From Tubulanus polymorphus (Eukaryota; Nemertea; Palaeonemertea; Tubulaniformes; Tubulanidae): a DNA stretch of 64,000 bases. Below, piece after piece: positions 36,601 to 45,826 of the stretch (the stretch's first letter is position 1; the number at the start of each line of letters is the position of its first letter). The notes under the pieces were generated by a model. The model was not told the origin of the DNA and ran no database searches. It saw only the letters and a list, made by a program, of their open reading frames with translations. The stretch spans positions 14,564,275 through 14,628,274 of the forward strand of contig NC_134032.1 in NCBI RefSeq assembly GCF_964204645.1, read 5' to 3'. A program made the position numbers and the translations under genes.

Positions 36601-39600
36601 AAATAAATTCTGGTTTTTAAATTCTTTTAATCTGTAAATAGTGGGATTTTATCTTATTGTCCGTTCACCACGTTTGAGTGTGGTCATCGTTCTATTAAGT
36701 TTTTAGAAATTGATTTAATCGTGTAGATATAAAATTGTAGAAAAGGTACCCGCCGAGTTGGTGGGTATTTGACACTGGTTTGTAGGTTGATAGCTGCGCA
36801 GCGAGTGTGGTAGATGGACACGTGTGGATTGTGTTTACAAACTGAATGTCGAGCATCATGGCGGAAACTCTCAGGCCTTTTTTTAATAGCTTCATTTACG
36901 GGGTAGACCTATTAAAATATCATTTCGGAGGAAATAAAATTCAAAAAAAAATTCCCTTTGTGTGATAAAATCAGTTTTTGAAGGAAGAGGGAACTGTTGA
37001 TATGTCCAAACTAATGATTCTTGGAAAGTTCGAATTCTGCGCACTGTGATTAAAAAAAATCAACCTCGCGTTTTTCAATTTTTTTCATCATTAAAGCCAG
37101 GATTCTCATTCGGAAGAGGTGAAAAACTTCTTTTTTTTTGCTTGTTTTTCCACTGAATTAGTTCCACGGAAGAAAATAAAAATTTTTAAAATATTTTTTT
37201 TTAAATTTGACTTCTTCAAATTTCGGGAGGCGGTTCCCGTAAACCAAGCTATTAGAAATAAAAGCCTAAGTAGTGTGTACAGTGTGAGTCACTAGTGATC
37301 CAGTTCCAGTCAGTTGCCCATGTTCTACTTTTGAGCAACTGGTTGTACTCAATCGCAGTCATATCCGTCGATGTGCGCGCTCTGGATCTCGATGATCGAC
37401 ACGCGCCATGCAGTTGCTGCAACTGACCGGTTGTAACTAGATTTCGATGTGCGCGGGGTAATCGTTCGGTAGCAACTAGTTGTCTCCAATTGCAGTGTCG
37501 ATGTGCGCTAGGCTTAAGGGAACATTCACTTACACAAGGCCTCCGCGTGCGCGCAGAAATCATTAGATTAGACTGTTGCACCTATTCAAAAACCTTTCTC
37601 ACTTCAGATAAAGAACTGTTATTAGGTAGGAGGTACAGCGGATATTACAAATATAGAATTCTAAAGAAAGTATTTTCTATACAAACTGTTCTTACTGCGT
37701 ACAGGGGAAAACCTCAGTCTATTTTCAGGATCACATTGACAATATGAAAAACCTATTGCGATTGGTGGAACTGATAAGGATTTCAATTACTAGACCAATA
37801 ACAACCCGGCTAACAAATAATAAATTGCCCATGGGCAAAGTGTGGTTTACCTTGAAAGTTAGAGGTTGTTAGGGGTAAGGGCATTGCTTGAAAAATCTTT
37901 TTAATTCGTGACAATTCAAATTTCTACAAGTTTAAATATTGTATTTTATAAATAAAATATTTTATCTTTCTTAAAGGATTATTTTGTAGTCAAATAAGAC
38001 CAAAGATATACATTTGTTTACGGTCCACATCCAAAAATTTCTTAGGGTACAGGTAGGCGTGGAAACTATTTTATATTTTCAAAGAAATATTTTTTCATAA
38101 TATGAAAAAAATACAAATAAAATTCATGATATCACATATCAGAGGGTGGCTGAATGTATGGCCGCGGAAGCTAAATACCGGTGCAGTAAGAAATCGGCGT
38201 ATTAGATCCTGGAATTTACCACTACAATATTCAGACCTCGACTTACACCTATAGTTTGCTGCTTAGTATTTTCAGGTCACAAGAAATTACAATCGATTAC
38301 AAATTCTATCAAACAGAAAACACAGCGCTCATCTTCTGCTGATGAAATAACGCGCCAGCAAGCAGCGTTACAGTATCACTATAGTAGTGTATACTGTACG
38401 CGCGTGTGTTTGTGTCAAGGTGCAACAGTCTAATCTAATGATTTCTGCGCGCACGCGGAGGCCTTGTGTAAGTGAATGTTCCCTTAAGCCTAGCGCACAT
38501 CGACACTGCGATTGGAGACAACTAGTTGCTACCGAACGATTACCCCGCGCACATCGAAATCTAGTTATGACCGGTCAGTTGCAGCAACTGCATGGCGCGT
38601 GTCGATCGTCGAGATCCAGAGCGCGCACATCGACGGATATGACTGCGATTGAGTACCACCAGTTGCTCAAAAGTAGAACATGGGCACTGGACTGGAACTG
38701 GAGATAGATCGACGCTTACCAATCGTAAGCTCGCTCACATCGACACATTCAAGCAACTGATCGTATCCAGCCAGTTCCTCTCATGCGCCGAAAACTGCCT
38801 TGCAACTAGTTGTCTCCAATCGCAGTGTCAATGTGCGCTAGGCATTACACTTTCAAATGTCAATCAAATCAATCACCGGGTATTAAAATGAAACAATACC
38901 TATGGCGGATAATGATTACATTCTCACCAGTAATGAGCATTAGTCCAATGAAACGTTCGCCATTCTATGGCTTTCCCATAATTATTTTAGTAGCGCCGGA
39001 ATTCCCCGTATATCCCAAAAAACAGCCAATCACATTCGCTCGTAGAGACGACGCCCCCCAATCGAGGTCATTGCAATTTTTTACGCGAGAGCTAAGAATT
39101 TTCCCGCCAAAAACAGTTTTTCGTAGAATTTTAACTCAGTTGACCATGTACATCGACGGAGGTTCGCCATGTCTTCAATCGCATCAATTATACATCGTTT
39201 AAGCCGAGAACCAATGAAACAAATGCTCACATAAAAAACGTACCGCGATTTTACATGAATTGGCTCAATGCCAACATCATATCGCTGACAAAGGTAAACC
39301 AAAAACCTTTCTCACTTCAGATGAAGAACTGTTATAAGTTAGCGGGAACAGTGGAACCTCGTTACAACGATTCATCGGACATTACAAATATAGAATTCTA
39401 AAGAAAGTACCGGTAAGAAAATTTCACTAATTGTATATATATAATTCATTGTCTGTCGATGCTGCAACATGATCAGTGATGGATCGAGAAATTCTGAATC
39501 GGGGAAGGCCCAAAAATCCAAGGCCTACATGTACCTGGTATAGGTGACACGAGCACGAGTCCTGAATATGACAATATATCATCTAATCGGCCCAACTTTA

Positions 39601-42600
39601 GAATCCTTACTTAGAAACTTAGAATACTTAAGAATCATTAAAACTGCACCGAAACAATCGGGAAGGTTCCATTACCCAGATCAATGAAGTGGAGATTTGT
39701 TGCAAAATGGCGATGCCCAGAGATTGAGTATTCAAGTATTCAGTAAAAACTGAGTAGCCTAAAAGTGGTGGCGATATTCAAACAAGCAAATTCTCATCCA
39801 CTACCGTGCCATGACAGTTTTTTTCTTGTTTTACAGATGGATACCGCGAAGGGATGCTGTTGGAAGTGCGACAAACCGCGGGATGTGAAAACTTGCAGCA
39901 GATGTAAAATTGCTAAATACTGCACAAATCAATGTCTACAAGCCGATGCTGCGAAACATAGGGTACAAAATACTATCTGTTATTTCTGTCATCAGTAGGC
40001 GATTACCAAAAACTCATCCCCCCCGACCTGCAACGTATAATCACCGATAATTTCAGCCCACATTTTTCTCTAAATGTTATAGATCGACTGTCAATATTTG
40101 GGAACCGACAAAAATCGACCGTGTGATTTCTGTCAGCAAGTGAAACCATCGCGGATGTGCAGTAGGTGTTTAGAAGTCGGTTACTGCTCAAAAGATTGTC
40201 AACGCAAAGACTGGCCGTCGCATAAACAAGGGTGCAACGAATTTAAACATAACATGCTTCGTGATTTCCGTTCAGGGTTCGTACTATTTGTGTGTCTTCC
40301 ATTTTCTATAACTTCCAAAGGGCCAAATTTCCATAAAGTGGAACCTCATTATAATGACCTCTGAAACTACGATTTATCAGATATACCAAACTTAAAATAT
40401 GGTCTAGTGTAAAAAGCTATTGGTTATTAAGATTTTCAACGACTTTCAGGTCCGGTGGGATTACTCAATATAGGCCTATCCAATTCTATGATTTACCGTG
40501 GTACTGGGGCAATCAGGCCGCAGTCGATTGGTTACAGTTGCCGAACAAAGAGGGCGCTGACTACGAACGCGACATCAACGTCTTGAGCGTTGGATGCGGT
40601 AACCTCGGTAACGTATTGTTGACGACGGCGAACGTACCAGACGCGTTCCGCAACAAAGTGAATTTCGTTCTGGTTGATTTTTGTCCGCACATAATGGCTA
40701 GAAATGTGCTGTTTCACTACATGATAACAGCTGCAGCAACGGAATACCAACAACGCGGTCCGGAACGCGGCGAGGACCAAACTGACAAGGCATGTCGTTT
40801 GATGTCACAGATCATGTATTCCCTGCGATTGTCTCCGGACGCGCGGAATTATTTGGTCGCGGCTCTGGAAACACTCGTCGAAATGAATGAAGAAAACGCT
40901 GATCATATTTTGGGAGGAAAGTTTGAAACATTAAAACAAATTTGGCAAAAATGGAAAGATTTGGCGTTTGACGACGCAGCTGTGGAGGCGATGAGATCAA
41001 CTAGAACTGACATGATGAGCACAGCAAATGAGCAAAACGGAATTGATCATTATCTGGCATCGATACCAAAACGTTACGTAAAATCGTGTAAACAGTGGTT
41101 CGAAAATGGACTGTTCGCTCGGACCCGAGACACGGACGAACGAGAAAAGATGAAATTCCCGAATCCAACCCTAACGATGATGAATCCATGGCTCAATGAA
41201 TCGGAAGATGAAGAATTATTGCGGCGAATTTTGTTGAATTACTACCAACAACGACCAAACTACCGGGACGAGATGTTGTACGTGGTTCACTTCAATTGCG
41301 CAGCGCCACACTGGTGGAAGTACGACGACGTACGACGACACCGCGACAACGATGACATCATCGACATGTTCGACGCGTATTTCAGACATGTTTTACGCCG
41401 AGCGATTGTTAACTATCGCCGTATCAACGTCACGTTCATCGTCGACGACTACAGACAAATCAATAAATACATCGGAGACCGAAAATTTGACCGAATCGCC
41501 ACGTCGAATGTGGCCGATTATTACAAAGGTTTGTACGAGCTCGTCGATGACATGGCGCCGCGTTTGAACCGCGAAAATAATCACTCAGTTTTGATGACAT
41601 CACTGATGAACTGGCCCTTCAGACCAGTAATCATAGCTGCCGAAGAAATTGCTAAAATGAAAGCTAGAATCAGCAAACTGTTCAAAGGGGTGACATTGAA
41701 ACTTGAAGACGATTTGGAATTTCAGGAAAGTAATATTGATCGGTGGCCGGCATTTTTGAATTACCTACGAGGCATGTTACAAGCTCATTTGAAATGTCGA
41801 AATGTCGTCAAACTGAATGATGTTTGGAAATGCCGAAACGGAGTGCGTCTGGCGAGGTTTGATTTATTCGAGAATTCAATCGTACCGTTCCAGCGTTCAC
41901 AAGTGAAATACGCAGTCAACCTACCACAGAAATACGAGAGAAATTTGGAATTCATTGTCGCCGATAGCGATGACGAAATGTAGTTCACAAAGGTCAACGA
42001 GCCTCATTTGACGAGTAATTCTCGATTGAGAACATTGATGAATAATACTTTATGATAAAAATAAGTAACTACCGTAAATAAGAATATCTGAAAGAGCTCT
42101 CACCAGTGTTCAGTGTTTTCAATAAGAAATTAATAAGCCAGGTCCCTTTGAAAAACAGGAGGGTCCCATAATATGTCACAGTCCCTGAAATGAAAGCTGG
42201 TTTGAAAAATCAAGGCGGGTCCTTTACAAACGACAGACAGGTCTGGGACCTGGCTCTTATTGAAAACACTGGTGTTGAGTTCGAATTGCTACAATAGATA
42301 TCCGCATTTTTTAATTTCATTTTTTTCAATGTACCCTCAACGCACTGAGTGCCAATTTACGATAAACTGAATCAATTAAGAAATTAAATCAAATCGATAG
42401 AATCGAATCTGTGTGAAACGTTTTTGTGGGGTTAAAATTGGAATTTAGGAGGGTTAAAACCTTCGAAATGCACCGATTATAGATCAACTTGTATATAGGC
42501 CTAGTTGTATTTAACAGATAAACTGTAGTTGAACTGAGAGTCCTGTGGTTTATATCCAACAACTGAGAAAGGATGTAAGGGGTTGACTTTATCTAGGGCT

Positions 42601-43251
42601 AACAGAAATACCTTGTGTTTCCCATTTCTGATACAGTTGACCTGCTCACCAAGTATCTATTCTACATATTACTTTTTTTTAAATCATGGTCGAGCTGCTT
42701 ACTTACAGTCCCGGCAGTTATAGCAATGAATTAAATTATAGAAATTTAACAAAATAACCAATTACAAGAAACAAGGTATCCAGACAATATAATAGACATA
42801 GCAGAACGATATAACGACATACCCGGCCAATTACAAGAAACAAGGTATCCAGACAATATAATAGACATAGCAGAACAATATAACGACATACCCGGCCAAT
42901 TACAAGAAACAAGGTGTATTTTTTTTTGTCTTGAACCACATATATCAGACAATATAGGCCTAATAGACATACTGGTGAACTTCAGAACATCTCTCCCTGA
43001 ACTTTTCATTAGGAACGTTCAAAAACCTTTCTTTCGATATCCGAGCGGGGCCTGGTTTATAAACTGATCGTTACAAAATCACAACAATGTACGTACCTTC
43101 GTCGCGGTAACGGCGAATGCGACGACCTTGACCTGTCTCGTTTATAACGAGAATCGGACGAGACGCGACGACGTTTTCTCAACGACCGATAGCTGTCGCA
43201 ATCATCGGCGGAACTCGGGCTGCGGCGTCTACGTCTAGTGCTGCGTGGCAT
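12004..43251 (-). CDS. CLK: CLK/LAMMER dual-specificity protein kinase
   Basis: Thirteen coding exons with agreeing phases: 43251-43097, 34406-34121, 24044-23960, 23045-22979, 19770-19654, 19261-19171, 18686-18611, 18514-18420, 18319-18190, 17118-17036, 16448-16369, 15365-15278, 12228-12004. They total 1578 nt (525 residues), normal for CLKs. Residues 1-147 are an RS-rich domain. [10 protein letters not shown] leads into the kinase domain: glycine loop GEGTFG (183-188), VALK lysine 206, catalytic HTDLKPEN (Asp303), [19 protein letters not shown] (340 on) and the hallmark EHLAMMER (401-408). CLKs phosphorylate SR splicing factors in the nucleus and tune their own splicing. In-frame splice choices are visible: donors 34121 or 34157, a TAGCAG tandem acceptor at 24046, and an exon-12 duplicate at 13842-13932. 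Exons 1-2 are joined to the rest by phase and RS content, less firmly than the kinase exons. Confidence 0.93.
12838..13125. repeat. 84-bp tandem repeat, about 3 units, in the last CLK intron
   Basis: The unit contains GAGGTTCCGCTGTATTTAGG and CCCGAAATGATTGGCCCGAC. GAGGTTCCGCTGT is the end of the CAGTGGAACCTCGTTATAACG element family, so a fragment of that element was amplified here. Confidence 0.8.
13285..13710. repeat. TTCAAGGA-rich element in the last CLK intron
   Basis: It begins AGGTTCCTACAATTCCCGG and ends near TTGTAGGGACCCTGG, a loose inverted pair. Both halves hold many TTTTCAAGGA(G) words. It is probably an old TIR element. Confidence 0.4.
13842..13932 (-). CDS. Candidate mutually exclusive copy of CLK exon 12
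   Basis: The minus strand has acceptor TTTCAAG and donor GTAAGA around 91 nt. The exon enters in phase 2 and leaves in phase 0, exactly like exon 12 at 15365-15278 (88 nt). It reads K-KRYFKPDS...[10 protein letters not shown] where exon 12 reads [13 protein letters not shown]...VRENCKPFY. Both share an aromatic start and the CKP exit. Using both would break the frame, so they would have to be alternatives. The copy lacks the conserved RLDWD and AGRYV residues, so it would alter the CLK-specific segment after LAMMER, or it may be decaying. Splice sites and phase are seen; use in mRNA is inferred. Confidence 0.6.
14328..14605. mobile_element. Non-autonomous piggyBac-like element
   Basis: A TTAA is present at both borders (14324-14327 and 14606-14609). 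The ends CCCTTTCAGTGCG and CAGCACTGAAAGGG are inverted repeats. TTAA target duplication with CCC...GGG ends is the piggyBac signature. The interior has three copies of the palindrome ACACCGCACTGCGGTGT (some with changes). At 278 bp there is no transposase. A partial inverted copy lies at 52350-52427. Confidence 0.75.
15668..15681 (+). promoter_or_regulatory. CTCF-like core motif
   Basis: CCCAGGGGGCGCTG matches the conserved bilaterian CTCF core (CCNNNAGGGGGCGC). Similar sites lie at 1692, 14984, 18891 (reverse), 27812, 30281, 59186 and 60341. Motif match only. Confidence 0.3.
16027..16195. repeat. 23-bp tandem repeat (CAGCCTGAAACATGAATCGT)
   Basis: About seven units with small changes lie in CLK intron 11, upstream (in the direction of transcription) of exon 12. 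Confidence 0.85.
16595..16729. mobile_element. TIR element, GGGGCCGGTTCCATAGTC family
   Basis: Ends GGGGCCGGTTCCATAG and CTATGGAACCAGCCCC are inverted. The interior has GACTTAAGACCGGTCTAAGA and its mirror. Other copies lie at 49640-49772, 56249-56389 and 63033-63167, with expanded copies at 47830-48195 and 55613-56248. No coding capacity. Confidence 0.75.
17236..18005 (-). repeat. 69-bp satellite with hammerhead-ribozyme-like core, 11 units
   Basis: Units are spaced exactly 69 bp. Read on the minus strand, which is the sense of CLK pre-mRNA, each has CTGAAGA, then a hairpin (GACTAT, loop, ATAGTC in several units; a one-pair mismatch in others), then GAAACG. This is the CTGANGA / stem II / GAAA arrangement of hammerhead ribozymes and of Penelope-like element terminal repeats. 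Stem III and the cleavage site are not clear, so activity is uncertain. The array sits in CLK intron 9, between exons 9 and 10. Confidence 0.7.
19920..20110. repeat. Copy of the TTATAAGATATCCTCAGTG family
   Basis: It contains CCTTGATAAGATATCATCAT, TTTCTTATCAAGAGGTTCCT and GAACAACAAGACACCAAAAA. The same block recurs at 22553-22763, 50990-51380 (about three times) and 57240-57560 (about three times). Confidence 0.55.
20221..20870. repeat. ~61-bp tandem array carrying CCAAT and octamer motifs, ~11 units
   Basis: Each unit has CCTGATTGGTCAGTGCTGGT and most have ATGCAAATTACC. So each repeats an inverted CCAAT box (ATTGG), and many repeat the POU octamer ATGCAAAT. Two unit subtypes (GGTCAGTGC and GGCCAGAGC) alternate, suggesting a dimeric repeat. 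It is in CLK intron 4. Confidence 0.85.
21520..22045 (+). repeat. Purine-rich (GGGAGAGG)n tract in CLK intron 4
   Basis: Over 500 bp of nearly pure purine on the plus strand with GGCAGGGAGAGAGGG units. The CLK pre-mRNA would therefore carry a long polypyrimidine run here. Long reading frames on both strands are artefacts. Confidence 0.85.
22442..22546. mobile_element. Hairpin element with ~33-bp perfect arms
   Basis: CCGGTTTTATGGAGTGGTAT...ACCTTTAACCCG is mirrored almost perfectly by CGGGTTAAAGGTAATACCAC...TATAAAACCGG around a ~40-bp loop. No coding capacity; MITE-like. Confidence 0.6.
22553..22763. mobile_element. TIR element with GGTTCTTACAGATCA ends
   Basis: GGTTCTTACAGATCA at the left is mirrored by TGATCTGTAAGAACC at the right. 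The interior holds the AAATTATAAGATATTTTCAG / AACAACAAGACACC block seen elsewhere in the window. A right end also appears at 58372-58388. Confidence 0.6.
24360..24419. repeat. (AAT)n microsatellite
   Basis: About 17 AAT/TAA triplets in CLK intron 2, close to exon 3. Confidence 0.9.
24940..25295. repeat. ~31-bp tandem repeat (TTTGACCTATTTAATGGCAG)
   Basis: About ten units alternate GACCTATTTAATGGCAGCCA with TCTCTAGAATT. The repeated GCAGCCATCTT resembles a YY1 core, which may be chance. Confidence 0.8.
25300..25620. other. Ambiguous coding-like segment
   Basis: Both strands stay open. Plus reads [20 protein letters not shown] then [12 protein letters not shown]. Minus has a good acceptor (TTTTTTTTTCCAATGTAAAG) and reads [20 protein letters not shown] then [12 protein letters not shown] to a stop. 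Neither has a clear partner exon. At most one can be real. Confidence 0.2.
26755..27808 (-). CDS. Large low-complexity exon in CLK intron 2, function unknown
   Basis: The exon is open for about 1.1 kb on the minus strand. It lies between a possible acceptor (GTGGTCAG before 27808) and donor GTACGT after 26755, or starts at ATG 27792 ([18 protein letters not shown]). It holds polyQ (8), polyP, acidic polyE and polyA runs, and ordered-looking pieces such as [18 protein letters not shown] and [21 protein letters not shown]-rich third positions support real coding. The donor leaves in phase 0, and CLK exon 3 enters in phase 0, so it could be an alternative first exon of CLK. It could equally belong to a separate nested gene. 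Without splicing it would end at a stop at 26671. I do not recognise the protein. Confidence 0.5.
28465..28929. mobile_element. Harbinger-like MITE, AGCCTAGCGCACATCGACA ends, copy 1
   Basis: Inverted ends AGCCTAGCGCACATCGACA and TGTCGATGTGCGCTAGGCT (left and right, with small changes) are flanked by TTA on both sides (28462-28464 and 28930-28932). TTA target duplication is typical of PIF/Harbinger. The interior has several GAGCAACT and CAACTAGTTG words. No transposase. Confidence 0.7.
29137..29249. mobile_element. TIR element, GGNCCAGTTCCACAGTT family
   Basis: Ends GGACCCAGTTCCACAGTT and AACTGTGGAACCGGGCCC are inverted, with GAGTTAA words inside. Further copies lie at 45827-45936, 45959-46070 and 62183-62276. 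It is the source of tandem arrays at 48.5, 50.1 and 61.1 kb. Confidence 0.75.
30660..30690. repeat. (CTG)n triplet repeat
   Basis: About ten CTG/GCT triplets in CLK intron 2. Similar short runs lie at 6196-6222 and 15244-15263. Confidence 0.85.
32281..32472 (-). CDS. Possible 64-codon cassette exon in CLK intron 2
   Basis: The minus strand reads [20 protein letters not shown], a Gly-rich run (IGGGGRGG) and a basic end ([14 protein letters not shown]). It lies between acceptor ATTTAG and donor GTAACA. Length is 192 nt with phase 0 at both ends, so inclusion between CLK exons 2 and 3 keeps the frame. The peptide is not a CLK feature I know. It could instead belong to the unknown gene of exon 26755-27808, though their phases (0 then 2) do not join directly. 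Confidence 0.4.
32815..33165. repeat. ~84-bp tandem repeat with GCCACCGAGTGGTAG
   Basis: About four units combine GGTGCCACCGAGTGGTAGAA with ACGACACCTGGTAGTAGATA. All minus-strand frames are open, which only reflects the repeat. Confidence 0.8.
33236..33625. repeat. 41-bp tandem array with CTGATTGGTCAGT, about 9 units
   Basis: The unit CACTCTGTAAAACAGTCGCT-GATTGGTCAGTAATATACG repeats at 41 bp. It shares the 13-mer CTGATTGGTCAGT with the otherwise different array at 20.2-20.9 kb. Confidence 0.85.
34457..35755. repeat. 1.3-kb composite 41-bp array (ACAGGGTGGATCTA)
   Basis: It is built from ACAGGGTGGATCTAG (15 bp) and ACAGGGTGGATCTATGGTGC-TATTAG (26 bp), usually alternating to a 41-bp period. 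It ends about 50 bp from the acceptor of CLK exon 2. On the minus strand every long unit offers CTAATAG and CACCATAG. Confidence 0.9.
36115..36660. mobile_element. Long palindrome of Penelope-like terminal repeats
   Basis: Two inverted arms of about 200 bp (36115-36322 and 36461-36655) surround ~140 bp. Each contains TATATATACCCCTGTTTT and a GAAACGTCGTGTC segment. The left arm, minus strand, reads CTGACGA, stem GATCTC/GAGATC with a 6-nt loop, then GAAACG: a hammerhead-like core. The right arm lost about 6 nt inside CTGA(CGATGA)TCTC. No reverse transcriptase remains. Confidence 0.6.
37302..38844. mobile_element. Inverted pair of Harbinger-like MITE copies
   Basis: 38487-38844 is a full copy of the AGCCTAGCGCACATCGACA element with TTA at both sides. 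37302-37581 is a truncated inverted copy that also includes about 65 bp of the other copy's outside flank (GTGCAACAGTCTAATCTAAT and on). The arms are therefore a segmental inverted duplication separated by about 840 bp. Both arms read as ~107-residue open frames, which are element artefacts. Confidence 0.65.
39837..41983 (+). CDS. Two-MYND zinc-finger protein with DUF4470 domain
   Basis: Exons 39837-39962, 40083-40276 and 40450-41983 have agreeing phases and give 617 residues. ATG follows directly on acceptor TTTTACAG, so a 5' UTR exon should lie upstream. MYND finger 1 uses Cys8/11, Cys20/23, Cys29/33, His41 and Cys45. MYND finger 2 uses Cys56/59, Cys68/71, Cys77/81, His89 and Cys93. [20 protein letters not shown] (149 on) followed by [17 protein letters not shown] marks DUF4470, which co-occurs with MYND fingers in animals. 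MYND fingers bind short proline-rich peptides; the overall role is unknown. The first donor (GTACAA) is weak. The gene lies antisense inside CLK intron 1. Confidence 0.85.
41984..43096. other. 3' flank of the MYND gene, within CLK intron 1
   Basis: It contains inverted AAGCCAGGTCCC(T)TTTGAAAA and GGACCTGGCTCTTATTGAAA ends (about 42110-42272), a small TIR element related to 56513-56645. At 42755-42915 there is a ~66-bp repeat of about 2.5 units (AATATAATAGACATAGCAGA). No further gene is seen. Confidence 0.5.
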
Positions 43252-44160
43252 CTATAAAAATAGAAACGCATATATTAACTACTATTGAGAACAGTCTACC
43301 CGGTGCGCGACACCATGGGATGGGATGCTATTTCCAGAGGTTAATTATGACTGGAGACCGAGCGGTTATTGTTTACAGGCTGCTACTACCGTTTTCATAT
43401 CATTTGCAGGTGCGTTGGAAGCAGTTTTTGATTGCTGCGGCCAAATGCCGATTTTGGACAGGTTCTAAATATTGCCGCGGCGAATTTACTTAATTTCTTC
43501 AAAAATGTGGTGGTCAAAGAAAAAAAAAACGTTATTCAGTAAATTATTACAATTACAATTCCAAAATGTTTAGAGGGGAAAATTTAGCTCACAAAAACGT
43601 TTGCTATAATAAAATTACTATACTGAAAATCAGATTTGTAGTATTGTTTTTGCTTCTTAAGGTATATGGATTTTCATCTATTTGAACCTCTTGAATCTTA
43701 CCGAAACTATTATTTAATGTGACATTAAATGAAGGCTGGCTAAAAATGTATTGGTGTAAAATTGATTCATTTCAAGTCGTTTTATTCGGATTAAAAGACT
43801 GAGGAGCGTAAAACGGACAGACTAAGCTATACGCGGAAAAGAAAATCTGTGAAGGTTTTACTGGAAATAGGCGTAAAATCGGAGCGATATAAACAACACG
43901 TAACATCCAGATCAGAGACTTCTTTAATTAGACTCCGGTTTCAAACTATCAACTCACTTCTATTGCTGGAATCGTCGCGATTTTATTCAATATAAAATCA
44001 ACAAAAACCATCGGAATCATCGAAGGATTTTCCGTAAATCCGTGACGTCAGGTTCTACTCGAGTTGTGATTGGCTCCGGTAGATAATGACGACACTTTCT
44101 TCTACGGCGTCCTGATTGGCCCAATTTTTGTGGAGTAGTTTCGAATCCTGATTTTTTCGT
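43252..44160 (-). promoter_or_regulatory. Likely CLK 5' UTR exon and promoter
   Basis: TTTTTATAG stands directly before the CLK ATG, implying an upstream non-coding exon. A donor GTGAGT follows 43958 on the minus strand. Two inverted CCAAT boxes (GTGATTGGC and CTGATTGGC) near 44070 and 44113 lie just upstream. Transcription start and exon length are inferred. Confidence 0.45.
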
Positions 44161-45046
44161 AGAAAATATCACAGCGGATTTGTCGCGATATTTGAAATAA
44201 GAAGATACTTGAAATATCTACATCTATTCTAGGGTACATAGAAATCAGAAAAATCAGAGAAATCCAGACTTAACCGGAAAATCTGGGAGAGTTCCGACGA
44301 GAAAAATTAAAAAACAAAACGGATTTTGGCTTCATCCTCAGAGCCAGAGTTGCCTTAGTTGATTCAGAAATGATAAAATATGACATCAGATATACCGGTA
44401 GTGCACAGTTAAGTTTATTAGCAAAAACTATATCGCATCAGCATCATAAAACATACAATAAAATACATTCAATATCAGCGTTTGATAATCAATTATTCAC
44501 CCTTAAAATATTTCAATTATGATTCATCATAAAAAGATTTCAGGTTTTATACAGTGGTGGCGCAATTCTAATGATTAGAACTTTATAAAAACGCATAGCC
44601 TGTCCACCCTACCTCCTCTAATCCCATATACATCTTTCAATTTAACTCTTGTTCAAACTAGAAGCTTGCATAGGAGACCTACCCAGCATATAAAATAACA
44701 AATAAACAGTGGTTAAAACACCCTCTTGTCATGCTATCTCTATTCAAATTTAGTCATATATACATGTACATAAATATACAAAAATTGTTTACATGATATC
44801 CACATTTCAGTAAATATATACAAAATAGATCGTGATAATTCATTTGTATAACATAGTACAGACATGGGATTTAAAACATTCATTTAAATTGATTTAAATA
44901 AACACGCATACTAATCAGAATAATATGAACAATATGCAAATATTACGCATATTAGATAGTAGATAATTCATTTCCTTTTATAAACAACTTAACTACCGTA
45001 CCGAATATTTTAAAGTCGGTACGAATGAAAAGTCATCATCCCTCAG

Positions 45047-45115
45047 CAAGGAATCGAACCCGATGGCATCGCTAGACTCAGCCACGGCACGAAACTCAGC
45101 CACAATAGATCGAGT
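45047..45115 (-). mobile_element. tRNA-derived SINE fragment
   Basis: The minus strand has box A-like TGGCTGAGTCTAGC and box B GGTTCGATTCC. Same family as 45335-45420, 52150-52232 (-) and 8851-8890. The rest of 44161-46506 is AT-rich intergenic DNA with two TIR elements. Confidence 0.55.
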
Positions 45116-45334
45116 GCTGCACAGCTACACGCGTAGTTTAGATATGATGTCGGGATTAGCCAATCAGGAGTTCTGCTTCATTTTAGCGCGGGTTTTCCCA
45201 TTCATAGTTATTTCTGTGAAATTTTCCTCAGCATTTATACAACGAGGAATCTAATTGGTGCCGCAAGTTTTTATATGGTAAACCTGCGTACCCGGTCTGT
45301 GGCAGGGGTACATATCGTGGTTGAGTCTAGTTAT

Positions 45335-45420
45335 CTACTGAGGCAGGGTTCATACCGTGGCTGAGTGTAGCGATACCATCAGGTTCGAATCCCTAAAAAG
45401 GGAGGATGAAGTAAAGTATG
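45335..45420 (+). mobile_element. tRNA-derived SINE fragment
   Basis: CCGTGGCTGAGTGTAGCG (box A) and CATCAGGTTCGAATCCC (box B) are correctly spaced for a polymerase III promoter. The tail GGGAGGATGAAG is shared with the 8.85-kb copy. Too short and altered for a functional tRNA. Confidence 0.55.
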
Positions 45421-45826
45421 TCATGTACAAATATGTAGATTGAACTACGGATCGACAAAAAATTAATGCTCGATTTAAAAATAGAATTTACTGGACTATA
45501 CCCTGACGCCCACATCAATAAAATATATTCATTAGTTCATTAAGTTACGCAACAAGCTTCCCACCCAAGAACCTTGATATATGGGTACATTATGTCACCA
45601 ATAGGCGCCACCTGCATGAAACATTAATAACAAAAAACCTCTTTGAATAAGGCACAATATTTACAGCATAAAAACAGTTAACGTTGTTCAACATGGAGAC
45701 ACATCTACATTTCAATACAATTTTCACAATTAGGAACTGTAACCCTGACAACTGTAATATTTTCTCTACGTCTGATGATGGCCGATAGTCTTCAGCCAAA
45801 GCGTTGTTCAAAGGGTTATTCCCCAG

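Noticed and set aside
37252-38707. Two similar ~107-residue proteins, one on each strand
   Set aside because: They are the two arms of an inverted duplication of a TTA-flanked MITE; there is no known domain and the frame crosses the element ends.
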